Source: Pollenia angustigena | Taxonomy: Eukaryota; Arthropoda; Insecta; Diptera; Polleniidae | Length of the DNA: 64,000 bases | NCBI GenBank assembly: GCA_930367215.1 | Contig: OV884059.1 | Location: 221,773,803-221,837,802, forward strand | Direction: 5' to 3' | Part shown: positions 32,541-44,443 of the stretch, one piece after another | Position numbering within the stretch: the stretch's first letter is position 1 | Layout of the letters: every line of letters begins with the position of its first letter | Made by a program: the position numbers and the translations under genes | The notes under the pieces: generated by a model | What the model was told of the DNA's origin: nothing | Database searches by the model: none | Seen by the model: the letters and a program-made list of their open reading frames with translations, nothing else

Positions 32541-34540
32541 TGTACAAAAAACGTCAAGCCCCTGTATGAAATCATAAATAAGAATTCATGCGAAAGACAC
32601 ATTTTTCCCTACGTTTTTCTTTTAATCTTAATAACATATTAATTCAATTAATAACTTAAAAATAACGGCAATTTGTTCCATCTTAATCCATCATGAAATG
32701 AAAATATTCATCAAAATGTTTCATCCATCTCATTAAATTTAATGGCCGCCATTTATGACACAATAAAGACACTATTAAATTTCCATTATATGCCCTTAAA
32801 AAGCGATTGAACAGATTTATGATGATAAATATTTTACCAAAACAAAAGCAATCGCCAAAAATAGCAAACATTTGAATAAATAAGGAAAACAATATTCTTA
32901 ACCGTTATAAGCCCACTTTGATAACGGAAATAAAACACAGCATAAACGATTGAAATGAAACTTTAGCATTTATTTTTGACATTGATTTAGTAAAGCCAGT
33001 AAAAAGTTTGGATTTTTTCCCCACAAACGTTTTAAAATGTAAGTTTTTTTGTAAAGGCCGTGTAAAGGACATCAAGGCAAAAGTGGTAAAGACAAACTTA
33101 ATGATTGTCAACTAACGACACTTTGTTTAGCCACAAAATGTACTGGTAGTGAGCAGCGAAGCCAGCAGCAGCAGCTATTTGGTTAAAATGATGGCTGTAT
33201 ATCTTCCTTTATTTTCACTCTTCTTCTAGCTAAAACGCCACCGCCATGAGATTCAATACGATTGTCGGTAATCAGAGCAGCAACAATAACGAAAACCAGC
33301 CAACAACAACAACGACAAACACTTGAGTAATTGTTTCATAAACGTTGCATAATAAATCGTTTCAATGATGAAATTTGCTGAACGCGCCACATGCCATTGC
33401 TGGTAATAGGAAAGGAAAAGATTTTACTTAACACAGCGAGAAAAAAGATGAGAAAATTCAAAAATGAGTGTACTTGAAAATTTAAGTAAAGCACAATGGG
33501 TTATAAACGATAAATAAATATCTGTTTTTTTTTTATTAAATAACTTATTAATATTTTTATATTATTTGTTGAAACTTTTCATTATAATATTCTACATTTA
33601 TTTTTTAAAGATTTATATATCATTGGCTATGTTGGGTCCCTTTAGCAGAATATCTTGCCTTTTATCTTTCCTGTCCTATTTTTCTCCAACTACGTCTATT
33701 GCTTGTCAATGTTATACATAAAACCTGTTATATACAACGAAACAAAATTTTTTGAAGATAAAATTTAAATCAACAAAATAACCCTTTTTTAACCCTCATC
33801 AGCATTCAGAAGTTACGGGAAAAATAGCGAAACAGCCAAAGAACCAAATGGTCACTCATTTACACTTTATGCACTCATTCGACCAACAACAGTGAAGTCA
33901 AGTCGTTTTTACAATGACAAAAACAAGAACAACAAGACTAATAAATATGCCAACAAAGTTGAAATACTTGTACTAGTGTTAAGGCAGAGCTTTAAAAGCT
34001 TCACTTGTTTTTAAATAAAAGTTTTAAATGATATTGCAATGCTCTTCGGAAAAAAAACGCAAGGAATTTTTGAACGCTATTTTATAACAAAGAAATTTTG
34101 ATAAAATCATTGCAGTAAGAGTCAAAGTTTTAGCAATGGTAGCATAGTTTTGTGATCTTAATTTGAAACAATTATTAGCTTGAAAAAACTAGATACAGTT
34201 TTTCAGAATCATTTAAAAAATCATTGCAATAAAGGAAAAATTTTTAAAGCTATTCTGAGAAAAGTTCCAAACAATATTTTTTAATAAAAACACTGAAAGC
34301 CTCGTACCTTTGAATATTTCTTATAATCATTTTTGCAAAATGGGCACCGATCACTCATTTATTAAAATTGAGCGCCAATGGAAAGTGTGCAAATTCTGTC
34401 TGACTCTGATATTTAAAAAGATACTAAATATTAATAACTATTTTCAGATTAGGCTCATTAATTGCGTTTAATGTCAATTCTTACAAGTGATTTCCGGGAA
34501 TTTTTTGAATTTTTTTGATAACAGTTATAATTTGTATACA
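32541..34540. other. Anonymous DNA, partly less AT-rich
   Basis: Includes AGCAGCAGCAGC at about 33166 and CAACAACAACAACGACAA at about 33301, patches typical of single-copy fly intergenic DNA. The short open frames are unremarkable. No element ends seen. Confidence 0.5.
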
Positions 34541-34559
34541 GGATGTTCGCTGGGAAGGT

Positions 34560-35050
34560 TTACTACTTTGTTTTGCCGCCATTTTGGTAAACATTGGTCT
34601 TGACAGTTCATATTTGGCAGTCGTGAAGGAGACACGCGGCAAATTTATTATGGAAAAATGATCGATAAACCACCGTGTTATAATCGTTAAAACATTTTAT
34701 CAAAATCAATCATCGATTACTGTGACGATGAGAAAGTTACGTCATAATGAGTGACGAGGCACCTTTTCATTTGAATGGATATGTGAATAAACAGAATAGT
34801 AAGTTCTGGCCAATGGAAAACCGTCAAATTATTCTTCAGTCACCTTTTGGTCTGCAATTTCAACAGGAGGAATCATTAGACCTTTCTTCTTTGTAACTGT
34901 GAATGGGGAGCGATATCGTGATATGATTGAAAACTTTTTAACACCACAACTGCATGCTTTGGGCTTGATTAACATGTGTTATCATCAAGATGGTGCATAT
35001 AGCCAGGATTACAATGGAATTACTGCGGGTAGTATACCTTCCCGGCGGAC
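34560..35050 (+). pseudogene. Second, distinct Tc1/mariner-type transposase relic
   Basis: From about 34747 the plus strand reads MSDEAPFHLNGYVNKQNSKF, corresponding to DESHFHLSGF.NKQN of the rosa-like copies and including the first catalytic Asp. After frame slips it continues GGIIRPFFFVTVNGERYRDM and IENFLTPQLHAL, then INMCYHQDGAY, which holds the second Asp. About 50 residues are missing or scrambled near 34830, and nothing recognisable follows 35050. It is related to the rosa-like group but not a copy of the same element (YHQDGA instead of FQQDGA; LTPQL instead of LWPEL). Confidence 0.65.
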
Positions 35051-35400
35051 ACCCTGTACCTTTCTCAATAGGTGGAGCTGTTATATTTAAGTTGACAAAT
35101 TTGTTACATCTACACTATATATCTTAGATCATATAAAGCGTCTTTAAAGGTAGCTGGGTACTCATGAGTAGCGAACTGATCTTTATGGACTAATATTTTT
35201 TCAAAAACTAGGTGCAAAGACTTGCGATTGCGACATCTGTTTAAAACTGTCTTACTTGTTTGAAGGTAGCTAATTAAGAAAGGTTATGGCCAAAGGGCAC
35301 ACCTCCATTTGGAGACCAATGCCGTCCATTGAGAATCTATTCAATATAGATTAAGAAGAAAGATAGAAAAAAAAGAAAAGTAATTGATAGGTAAGGTTAA
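35051..35400. other. Anonymous DNA
   Basis: No recognised motif. Probably the degraded 3' part of the adjoining non-LTR relic. Confidence 0.4.
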
Positions 35401-36000
35401 GCTAGAAATAAGACATTTAATAGAACGATAATCTTCTTACAGACCCCGCAGAATAAATAACTAGCTTTCTTCCCGGACAAACCCTAGTAGATCGACTGAA
35501 TAACATCCAGTGATACTCCCCAGTTCATCGTCTAGGACGTGTACAGTACTCAATCGTCTCTAGCTCCTCAGAAGCCTCGCACAATCTGCAAAAGGCCATT
35601 ATGGCATTGCCCTATTTACTCGTAAAAGCCCTAGCAGAACAATGACCTAACAAAAACTCTATTAGGGTCCTCCGACCACTTCCATCCAAGCCTAATAAAA
35701 TGTTGGTGGCCTTTTCATTCAGTCTGGGCTATAATTCCCTAGACAACCTGCAATCCGTTCCATCCATTTAGTAAAGGTTAAAGGCATCACGGAATCTATC
35801 CCGGATCACCTCTTAGTAGAAATATAAGAGGGGTTTTATTCCTCCATCTCTTACCTCCAAGTCCTTACCTCATTGCCACCCACCTTGCAGTGTCCGGTTA
35901 TCCAACACAGTCTTGCTGTGATAAGCGCCATGAGCTCCCTCAGGCCATTCCTACACCGTGCGACTAGGCAAGATCGCACTGTATAACCTGACATTTAAAA
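35400..36000 (-). pseudogene. Non-LTR retrotransposon relic: RNase H end and Cys-rich C-terminus
   Basis: On the minus strand, about 35930-35880 reads ARLCWITGHCKVGGNEV, the last motif of a ribonuclease H domain as found in the I, R1 and Loa-like clades. Further on, at about 35640-35540, comes LLGHCSARAF, then CRLCEASEELETIEYCT, the gag-like Cys-rich finger that closes these ORF2 proteins. Several stops and frame changes separate the pieces. No 5' part, poly(A) or target duplication was found. The protein would degrade RNA in RNA-DNA hybrids during target-primed reverse transcription. Confidence 0.6.
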
Positions 36001-36714
36001 ACCAATTCAGTGCTTTGTAATACAGTATTAATTTTTAATACATTTTATTTGGCCTTGCAGCCTACATAAGTTCCTTATTGATGGTGCTGAAAAAATAAGA
36101 TCTGTATCTTTGCCCACTGAAATGATTTCAGAGGAAGAAATGGAGTCAGGAAATAAAGGCTTTTAAAATAATAGGGGGTTTCACATTAGAAAACTATCTC
36201 GCGAATTAATTACGAGCGATCTATTAAATACTTTACTCTATACATCAGAACCCGTTACATCATCAATCTCGTCAAAGACATCCCATAAACACATTGATCA
36301 TTCATCTTCTTAATAAAATAAAATGAATTGTAATTTAAAAGTGCTTATATTTGTAATTCATTTAAAAGTTATATCAGAATAATACTGCATGTAGGGTACT
36401 TTAGCAATCTCTCACATATTTTACAATAGTATCAAGAAGATATTTAAATAAATCAAACTGATACAGTTGTTCACTAAAGAACTTTATCGTCAACAGAGTT
36501 TCTATTTTACAACATATAGCACCCACTGTATTGAAAATAGCTGCCCAATTTTTAACGAGCTTATTGGGCCCTTCAATTCGTATAATTAGTTCATAAATTT
36601 TTTGTAGATCAGATAATTAGCTTGGAAGATATGGGGTTTTCCACCGACCAAAGAATTTCATAGAAAAAACAAAATATAGCGCCCACTGTATTAAAAAAAA
36701 GCCAGGACTCTATG
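36001..36714. other. Anonymous DNA
   Basis: The phrase AACAAAATATAGCGCCCACTGTATTGAAA occurs in two versions (about 36511 and 36669), so an old local duplication is present. No coding signal. Confidence 0.45.
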
Positions 36715-37120
36715 GCCTGTATATGGCGCGGCGAGAACGCGCGTGCTACTTGGTCTCGGTAGGGACCAGATGAGAACGGTGATATCGGTCGTTACGGGTC
36801 ACTGGGTGGTGGGGACTTATACAAGGAGGATGGGTCTTGATTACAATGACTACTGTAGAAATTGTCATGATGATGAGGAGGAGTAGATGGTGTTTCACTT
36901 TCTCTGCCAATGTCCCGGTCTGGAGGACATAAGATTTAGACATTTTCTATTGTCATTGTCTAATGTCGGACTGAACTCGATCTCTCTGATCTGCAGGGAG
37001 TCGGGGTGGTTCGAGGCTGCATTAACCTCTGGGATATAGTCTCGTTGGCAATGACTGACTCTTGTCACTGGCTAAGAATATCACAAAGGGACCGATATAA
37101 GGAACCTAACCTAACCTAAC
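36715..37120 (+). pseudogene. Non-LTR retrotransposon 3' end with ACCTA tail
   Basis: The plus strand reads VVTGHWVVGTYTRRMGLDYN, then DYCRNCHDDEEE, a stop, and FHFLCQCPGLEDIRFRHF, with the Cys-x2-Cys...His-x4-Cys finger pattern at the C-terminus of RNase H-bearing non-LTR ORF2 proteins. The element closes in AACCTAACCTAACCTAACCC at about 37102-37121, a typical short-repeat 3' tail of this group. It is truncated at 5' and carries two stops. Orientation is opposite to the relic at 35400-36000. Confidence 0.75.
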
Positions 37121-37121
37121 C

Positions 37122-38150
37122 CAAAGACTACACTCTTGCCTATAATTCTTCCATGAACATTTTGTAGAGCAGGCTATCAGTTTGAAAGATATAATGTTCC
37201 CGCCGTGTGTTGTGCTTTAAATTTTCAGTGGCACGCAAATCAGCTGTTTACGCTGAAAATGCAAGCGCGCTATATCGATCGACATCACGGGAAAGGCTGT
37301 TATATGAATAAGAGATTTGTTTGTATCCTCCCGAATAAAGATTTTAACAAGATCGGGTTCTTATCCCTAGAATATAAAAGGTCTTCAGAAGATTTATTAA
37401 AATTAATTTTCTACTATGATCTGTTAAAATTTTAAAAATCCGTTGACAGTTATAACAATGTGACTTAAATGTTTTTACCCTTTCAAACTTCTGCATCGCA
37501 ACCAAAAATAAAGATTCATTCATTTGCCTTCGTTGACACCATGAAAAATATTTTTTGCTTTTTTTGCTTTTTTCTTATTAATGCGACAGAGGCAACAGCA
37601 ATCAAATTCATTTAAAGCCACAATCATGATGATGGTGCTGGTGGCAGTGGCATCACGACTATGACGATGTTTCTGATGATGTTGACTGTGATGGCGATGT
37701 GATGGTGTTGATGATAAGACATTTGTGTACATGCTGTAACTCTCTATACACAAACAAATAAAGAGATTAAAAAAAAAAGAAAATGGCAAAATGTGCAAAT
37801 TGAAGAAATTGTAAAAATGAATTGCTTTCTATTTGCCACATACAAAACTGTTAAACGAACATGAAAATAACTCATGCAAAAAATGCCAAAACGAAAGAAA
37901 ATGAACAAGAAAACATCACAGAATTATAATTTGCTAAAAAAAAACCCACCCAACAAGATTTAAATGAAAATTTTGTTATGACAGAAGTTTTTCTTTGCCG
38001 CAATTTTTCTTTAAATATTTTTATAATTGTTTAGAAGACATTTCAAAAAGTTATGAAAAATAATTAAAGTCAAGTACAGATTTTTAAGCTTTTGCTAGAA
38101 AACTTCATGATTGTTCTCTTTTTTTAAGCGGGTTTACCACTTACCCAGTT
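37122..38150. other. Anonymous DNA
   Basis: Short open frames (76 and 92 residues) without recognisable domains. A GATGATG/CATCAC-rich patch lies at about 37625-37710. No element ends seen. Confidence 0.5.
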
Positions 38151-38189
38151 GGTCATGTCTTAAAAACATCCTTGAAGACGCGTGTACGA

Positions 38190-40260
38190 CAATATAATAT
38201 GCTTGACGTTGTGTAGGGGATCGTCCAAGCAAATCGCTGACGTCTTTTTCACACAACTGTCCGGAAAATCGTTCACGACAATTGAGCGGCATTATCGCTC
38301 ATAATGTTGTTGACGATTATATAGGCGACACTGTCGCTGACGATATATGGATGACAATATCGCTTCCCAGCGGTCAATATTGAAAGGACCGCAAGTGCCA
38401 AGTCTTTTTTACTCCTTTCTTAAAGATTCGCTTCATAAGATATCCTGCTTTCAGAAGTATGCCTTCTAGATTTTTTTTTTTTTTATTGAATTTTTCTTGT
38501 CGAAAATAACAATATGTTTTCAAAGCTTAATCCTTATTCTTATTTGTATTTGTTAGACGTTACCAATGTAACCGCTAATTAATTGCATTCAAGTGTCAAA
38601 AAACCTGCTAGGCTCAAAGTGTCGGATCTTTTCAGCCTCCGGTGACCTTCGAACTTTATTAGATCCCGAGCGAGGTAGTTGGGATGGACCATTAGTTTAT
38701 CTATGTATTTGACTGAATACTTTTTAATTTCTTCCTGGATGGTAGCGATGTTAAGATCGCTGTGGATAATGTCATTACGTATATACCATGGGGCGCAGAC
38801 AAATTGCCGTAATATCCTAGACTTTCTACTTTGTACCCCATAATTGGATGCCATATGTCCATATTGGTTTTATGATAGACTTGTATAAGAGAACTTTGTT
38901 GTCTAAGGATAAGTTTGAGTTTCGACCGATTAGCCAATGTAGTTGAGCTGCTTTAAGTTTCATAACCGTTATTTTCGCTTCAATATGACGAGACCAGGTC
39001 AGGCGTCTATCTATATGAATTCCCAAGTTTTTAACATGGCTTTCTACCGGAACAGTGATGTTATTTATTTTTACAGCAGGGCACGTTTGTCTTCTGAGCG
39101 TGAAAGTTAAGGGGGCACATTTAGCCGGGTTAACCTTTATTTTCCATTTTTCTAGCCAGGCTTCTAGTTCATTGATGTGGGACTGTAAATGCTGCGATGC
39201 AACTTTTGGGTCCTGATTAACACTAATAAATGCTGTGTCGTCTGCAAACGTGGAAGTATGTGTGCTCGGGCTTGTTGGCATATCAGCTGTGTAAATTATA
39301 TACAGTAACGGCCCTAATATGCTGCCTTGAGGGACACCAGCAGATATTTTCTTGGTGGGGGAGTATTGGTTTTTTGATCTAACCATGAATGTTCTGCCAG
39401 TTAAATAGCTCTCAAGGAGTTTGTGAGTGTTTTGTGGAAGCATTCGTGTTATTTTAATGATCAGCCCATCATGCCAAACTTTGTCGAATGCTTCGGATAT
39501 GTCTATAAACAGTGCTGAGCAATATTCCTTTCTCTCAAACGCTGATCTAATTTGGGTAACAATTCTATGCACTTGTTCGATTGTATCATGCCTTGCTCGG
39601 AATCCGAACTGATGATCCGGAATGATTGCGTTTTCATTAAGATAGGGAGTTATATTTAAAAGGAATATTTTTTCGAATAGCTTTGATTATATTGATAGTA
39701 GGCTGATTGGTCTGTACGACGTAATTTGATTAGCGTCTTTTCCTGGCTTAGGAATCATAACAATTGTAGAGGTCTTCCAAGAGGATGGGAAGTAGCCAAC
39801 TCGTAATATCGCATTAAAGATGACCAGCAAGATTCTTAAAGCAGACGTAGAAAAGTTTCGTATCATTGAGCCTGTGATGCCTTCTAGATGGTCTAAATTT
39901 CTTTTTGAAAGACCTTCCAAAATATTCAGTACACATTCGCTACTTCCTTCTTTATGAAGGGAGAAAGAAAGCTGTTTGTTTCATTTATTCTTTTAAGCGA
40001 CCTTCCTTACTTCGTTCTTTGTGAAGGGAACGAAGTTGTGATTAAAGTAAGTGGGGAAGGGCTTGCTCTTAACAGCAACCTGTACAAAAAATAAATAAGG
40101 ACGGAATGCGGCAAGTAGGGTTTGTGTCTGCGAAATTAGGCCTTATATAAGCTCTCTTAACTTAGTCTTGTTACCGCTGGCCGATAATATCGCTCATATT
40201 TTCATTGACGATCTATCGACGACATTGGCGCCATGGATATCGCTGATTAAAAGATTCCAA
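38190..40260. repeat. Repeat hosting the jockey relic, with direct repeats at its sides
   Basis: About 38290-38340 (ATTATCGCTCATAATGTTGTTGACGAT) and about 40180-40225 (AATATCGCTCATATTTTCATTGACGAT) are similar in direct orientation, and the CGCTGG..AATATCGC pieces at 38351-38381 and 40166-40190 are inverted. CTTCCTTC...GAAGG palindromic motifs like those at 0.4 kb lie next to both ends of the jockey relic. The host is therefore a palindromic dispersed repeat into which the jockey element inserted. Confidence 0.4.
38471..39945 (-). pseudogene. Jockey-type non-LTR reverse transcriptase, 5'-truncated
   Basis: A minus-strand reverse transcriptase from a LINE-like element that copies its RNA at a nicked target. 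One frame from about 39935 to 38829 contains MIPKPGKDANQITSYRPISL (thumb-side RT motif), an in-frame TAA at 39687-39689, then FGFRARHDTIEQVHRIVTQI, LFIDISEAFDKVWHDGL (first catalytic Asp), GVPQGSILGPLLYIIYTADM and TFADDTAFIS (the FADD box, about 39237-39248). After a frameshift near 38840 it continues FVCAPWYIRNDIIHSDLNIA and ends at 38579. A T14 run at 38471-38484 is the poly(A) tail on the coding strand. There is no endonuclease or ORF1. The order of motifs and the APWY...DL tail are those of the jockey clade. Two lesions make it inactive, but the domain is otherwise well kept. Confidence 0.9.
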
Positions 40261-41690
40261 AATCAACAATTTTATTTTCCCATTAAATAAATATTTAATA
40301 AATATTCTCAAGAATTAACAATTGTGTAAATGCATGACAATTCAAATATTTTTGTCGATCAGGATGTCTTCAACAAAATGAAGTTGATGAAATGTTTACA
40401 ACATTGTCGTTCATATATTCAAGTATGTAGCTTGACTCGCGATAAAATGCATGCAATGGTCGCTTATATTGTCCTCAAAAGAGACCTATTTCAAGACAAA
40501 TTTAAGAAAATGTCTTTTTAAAAGTCGTTAATACGATTTTAAACACGATAAAATACACATTTTGTTCCATACGTTGGCTTAATCTGGGCGACAAACTCTA
40601 AAATGTCCGGAACACATCGTTGAAGAAATTTGCGTCTATAACCACTTTGCCAATTGGGTAGTATTAAATATTTATGTATGTATGTATGTCTGTATGTCAT
40701 TATATGGAAAAGCTACTTAAAACCAAATTTCCTGGAATTTTGTTTTCATCTACTATCTTCCATTTGTTAATTTATTTATCTTAATTTCCAAACGACAATT
40801 TCATTATCCCCAACATCAAAATAAAACATATTATAAAGATATTTTAATGAAATGGTGTTAAATTATTGGGTGTTATATTTAAGAAATATGTTTTCAAATG
40901 TATAACAGTAAATTCCCTCTCCACTTGTCATAATTGTAAACAGACGCTTTGGCATCAGAGTTGTAATGGTGTAAGTTTTGATTAATGCATTTGTTGTAAC
41001 TGTAATAGTTAAATCATAGCCAAAAGTTTTCTAGATAATTCTTCTATATTCTTCATGTTTTAGCATAACAATTGTCACATTTTGAATATGATTTCTTTGA
41101 CTCACTGTCTCTTATTGCTTCTTTTCTCCCACTCTCTTTCTGCTTCCAACTCACTGTCTTTCTTTCTCATTAGTGTTTTATTTAGTTATCTTGATTTGAA
41201 TTAGAAATTGTATTTTATCATTTCGTTTGCAATTTATTTTCTATTTAAATGTTGTCTTTTATTTGCATAAAAAATGCTTTTTGTAGCAAAAGTTTAACTT
41301 GACTCATTAATTTTACTGTGAGATATTTTTTGCTGTTTGTGTTTGTGAAATTAATGGAAAAGTTTAATTGTTTGGGATGATTCAAGAGAAAAATTGATAG
41401 TGATGATAATTTTGTTAAAATTGTTTTAATTGTTATCATGAATCTAGTCTTTTGTGAGTAATTGCACGCGAAAAAATAATAGGGGTTAAAACATGTTGCA
41501 AATAACCAAAATTTTTTGAAGCAAAATTTGTAACAATGTTAAAGTTACTGTAAAAATTTTTTACCGAATTAATCGCTTGTATAATGGCATTTCATGATTG
41601 TCAAAAGCTTTTATATGTCCATCACAAAAATTAATGTATTGCTCTTAAGTTAAAGAAAAAGACAACATGATATTGCCAAATTATTAATGT
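40261..41690. other. Anonymous AT-rich DNA
   Basis: A short TATG-rich microsatellite at about 40672-40698. CTCACTGTCTCTT-type pyrimidine patches occur near 41100-41165. No supported coding region. Confidence 0.5.
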
Positions 41691-41694
41691 ACAA

Positions 41695-42178
41695 ATCGCA
41701 CACGAACTTTTTATGGCCCGAATTGGAAGATATGGATGTGGCCGATATGTGGTTTCAACAGGACGGTGACACACAGCTAACGAAACAATGGCTCTTTTGC
41801 GCGACATATTCAATCGTCGTTTTATCTCACGTGGTGGCGATGTCAATTGACCGCCAAGATCATTTGATTTGACCCTGTTGGACTTCTTTCTTTGGGGTTA
41901 TTTGAAAGAAAAGGTGTACTTCGATAAACCAGCAACAATTCAATGGCTAAAGGATGAAATTAACTGCATAGAACCTCAATTTAGCCTCAGCGTCTTCGAA
42001 AATTCGGACCATCGGATGGAGATGTGCTGCCGAGGTCGCAGCGGCCATTTGGCCGATATTTTGTTTCATACATAATTGAACCATATTAATATTATTATAT
42101 AAAAAGAAATGACAATAATTTCCTAAATAATTTGTGTTTTGTTCAAAATCAACATCAGCCCTTAAAATTTAACAACTT
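41695..42178 (+). pseudogene. Rosa-like (DD41D) transposase, copy 3, C-terminal part
   Basis: The plus strand starts at NFLWPELEDMDVADMWFQQD (second catalytic Asp, about 41760). A small deletion and frameshift follow, since ACHTA is reduced to a frame ending TQLTKQW. From 41869 it reads TLLDFFLWGYLKEKVYFDKP with the third Asp and ends ADILFHT at about 42075. The WPPRSCDL stretch is damaged (a stop replaces Trp). The 3' terminal repeat, the inverse of AAGTTGTTAAATTTTAAGGG, closes the element at about 42156-42175. The 5' half is missing entirely. It cannot be functional. Confidence 0.8.
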
Positions 42179-42179
42179 T

Positions 42180-42700
42180 TGAAATTTAAGATAGAAAGAC
42201 TAAGAACAGAAACAGAAAGAGCCAAAGTTGTCTATTTTTATTTTCAACTGCACACTTTGGTGGGGAAGAACATTTCTAATGCTGCAGTTATTGAACAAAC
42301 CAGAATTGTGGTTCCAAATATTTGGACAATAGCTAACACAGCTTGGCCAACTATATCCCTTTGTGGCGATCATAACTACACTTATGCGCCACCCTATATC
42401 TTTTATCACCTACCAAAAAGGAAATTTAAGAAACGATCATACTCCAATAATGTGGACGACTGATTCGATTGCAGCATTTGACAAATGTTAAACTTATTTG
42501 TGTAATGCTGAAAATCTTCCTTAATCTTCCGATAAGCTTCCAGATTGTGTAATGATGAGATGTCGTTATTGGAGGCAAAAGTCTATCAAGCATTCCATAC
42601 GGGCAAACTCTTTTACATTTCAACACCGAATTTGTTAACAACAACGCATACAATTTTTGTATACTAATGACGATTTGGTGTTTGACTACTTTATTGCTAA
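42180..42700. other. Anonymous DNA
   Basis: A 94-residue plus-strand frame (42179-42463) and 69- to 75-residue minus frames overlap each other without recognisable domains. No gene is supported. Confidence 0.4.
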
Positions 42701-42715
42701 ACCAAAAGCTCTTTC

Positions 42716-44443
42716 TATACCCTCCACCACAATTAGTTGTGAAGAGGGTATACTAAGTTTGTCATTCCCCATAAGGTATAAATATTGTGGGTCCTTGAGT
42801 AATTCTAAGTCGATTTAGCCATGTCCGTCTGTCCATCTGTTGAAAACACGCCCACTTTCGAAAAACTCAAAAGAACTAAACAAACTTGATATCAAATTCC
42901 GTCGGATAACTAAGCAGTTTGGGATTGAAATCCAGCAAAATTGGTTCAGTAGGATCAGAACTTTGAATCAAAATGTGGAACCCCCACCTAAAACAAATTG
43001 GTAATTTTGTTACAAAAACTAACATAAATGATGGAAAAAGGCACAGAATGATATAAGATTTCGCAAGAATTAGTTTTATTCGACTGAAAATCATGCTGTA
43101 AGATTTCAGGAAGATCGGTCGATAATTTACCCTAGGCCCCATATAAACCCTACTCCCGGAAAACAGTTTAGTACGCCTAAGACCATAATTAATAATGCTA
43201 TCATAACAACATTTGGTACGTCACAGTTTTAAAGAACTAGAAATGCCACTGTCAAATTTCGTGAGGATCGGTCCATAATTTACCCTAGGCCCCAATTTTA
43301 CCCTACTCGCAAAAAACAGTTTAGTGCGCCTTAAACCATAAACAATAATGCTATCATAACAAAATTTGGTAGATCACAGTTTTATAGGACTTGAAATGAC
43401 ACTGTGAAATTTCGTGAAGATCGGTCCTTAATTTACCCTAGACCCCATATAACCCCTACTCCCGGAAAACAGTTTATTACGCCTAAAACCGTAAAAATAA
43501 ATAATGCAATCATAACAACACTTGGTACATCACAGTTTTAAAGAACTAGAAATGCCACTGTGAAATTTCGTGAAGATCGGTCAATAATTTACCCTAGGCT
43601 CCATATAAACCCTACTCCCGAAAAACAGTTTAGTGCGCCTTAAACCATAAAAAATAATGCAATCATAACAAAATTTGGTACATCACAGTTTTAAAGGACT
43701 GGAAATGACACTGTGAAATTTCGTGAAGATCGGTCTATAATTTACCCTAGACCCCATGTAACCCCAACTCCCGGAAAACAGTTTACTACGCCTTAAACCG
43801 TAAAAAAATAATGCAATCATAACAAAATTTGGTACATCACAGTTTTATAGAACTAGAAATTTCGTGAAGATCGGTGCATTATTTACCATAGGCCCCATTT
43901 AAAGCCAACTCTGGTAAAATAATTAAGTACGCGGTAAACTTTCTTCCAGCTTAGCTTCATATCGCCAGAAAAAATGTTATGCAATTTTGTTATATACGGT
44001 TCATAATTTACCTCAGATCCTATTTTAGCAGCCTTCTGACATTCACTGCAAACGCTTAAACTAATTGCACCGCTGTATTGAAATTTATGTTTTTTAATAC
44101 CAGAAATCACTCTGCAGAATTTGGGATGATTGGTTCATAGCTTACCATGGCTTTAATATAATTTGCCCTCCTGAAAATCATTTAGGTTCGGCTTAAACTG
44201 TTACGTATCATGATATTTTACTTAAGCTATTTAAAATTGCTAAAAAAAAAAGCAGTAAACTATCTGATTATCGGTCAATAATTTAATATAGGTCTACACC
44301 GCACCCAATTTTAATGCAGATGTCTGTTTTTACAAAGATTATAATAATAAATAGACATCATACAGATATAACTCCTAAAGCATTCGAACTTTCGGTGGAG
44401 GGTATCATAGATTCGGCACAGCCGAATATAGCACTCTAACTTG
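42716..44443 (+). repeat. Dispersed repeat family A, best copy
   Basis: Begins with an imperfect terminal hairpin, TATACCCTC...GAGGGTATA (42716-42752), followed by the CCGTCTGTCCATCTG block at about 42827. Then comes the tandem array 43100-43900 and a unique 3' part ending TTCGGCACAGCCGAATATAGCACTC (about 44410-44437). Other copies: 3400-4225 and 22058-25070. Such repeats with CCCTC hairpins are abundant in fly genomes; I cannot assign a class. No protein is encoded. Confidence 0.75.
43100..43900 (+). repeat. Tandem array of 153-156 bp units in family A
   Basis: GATCGG starts at 43113, 43266, 43419, 43575, 43728 and 43869, spacings 153, 153, 156, 153 and 141. Each unit reads GATCGGTC.ATAATTTACCCTAG.CCCCATATAA, CTACTCCCGGAAAACAGTTTA, TACGCC..AAACC, CATCACAGTTTTA, then CACTGTGAAATTTCGTGAA. 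Confidence 0.9.
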
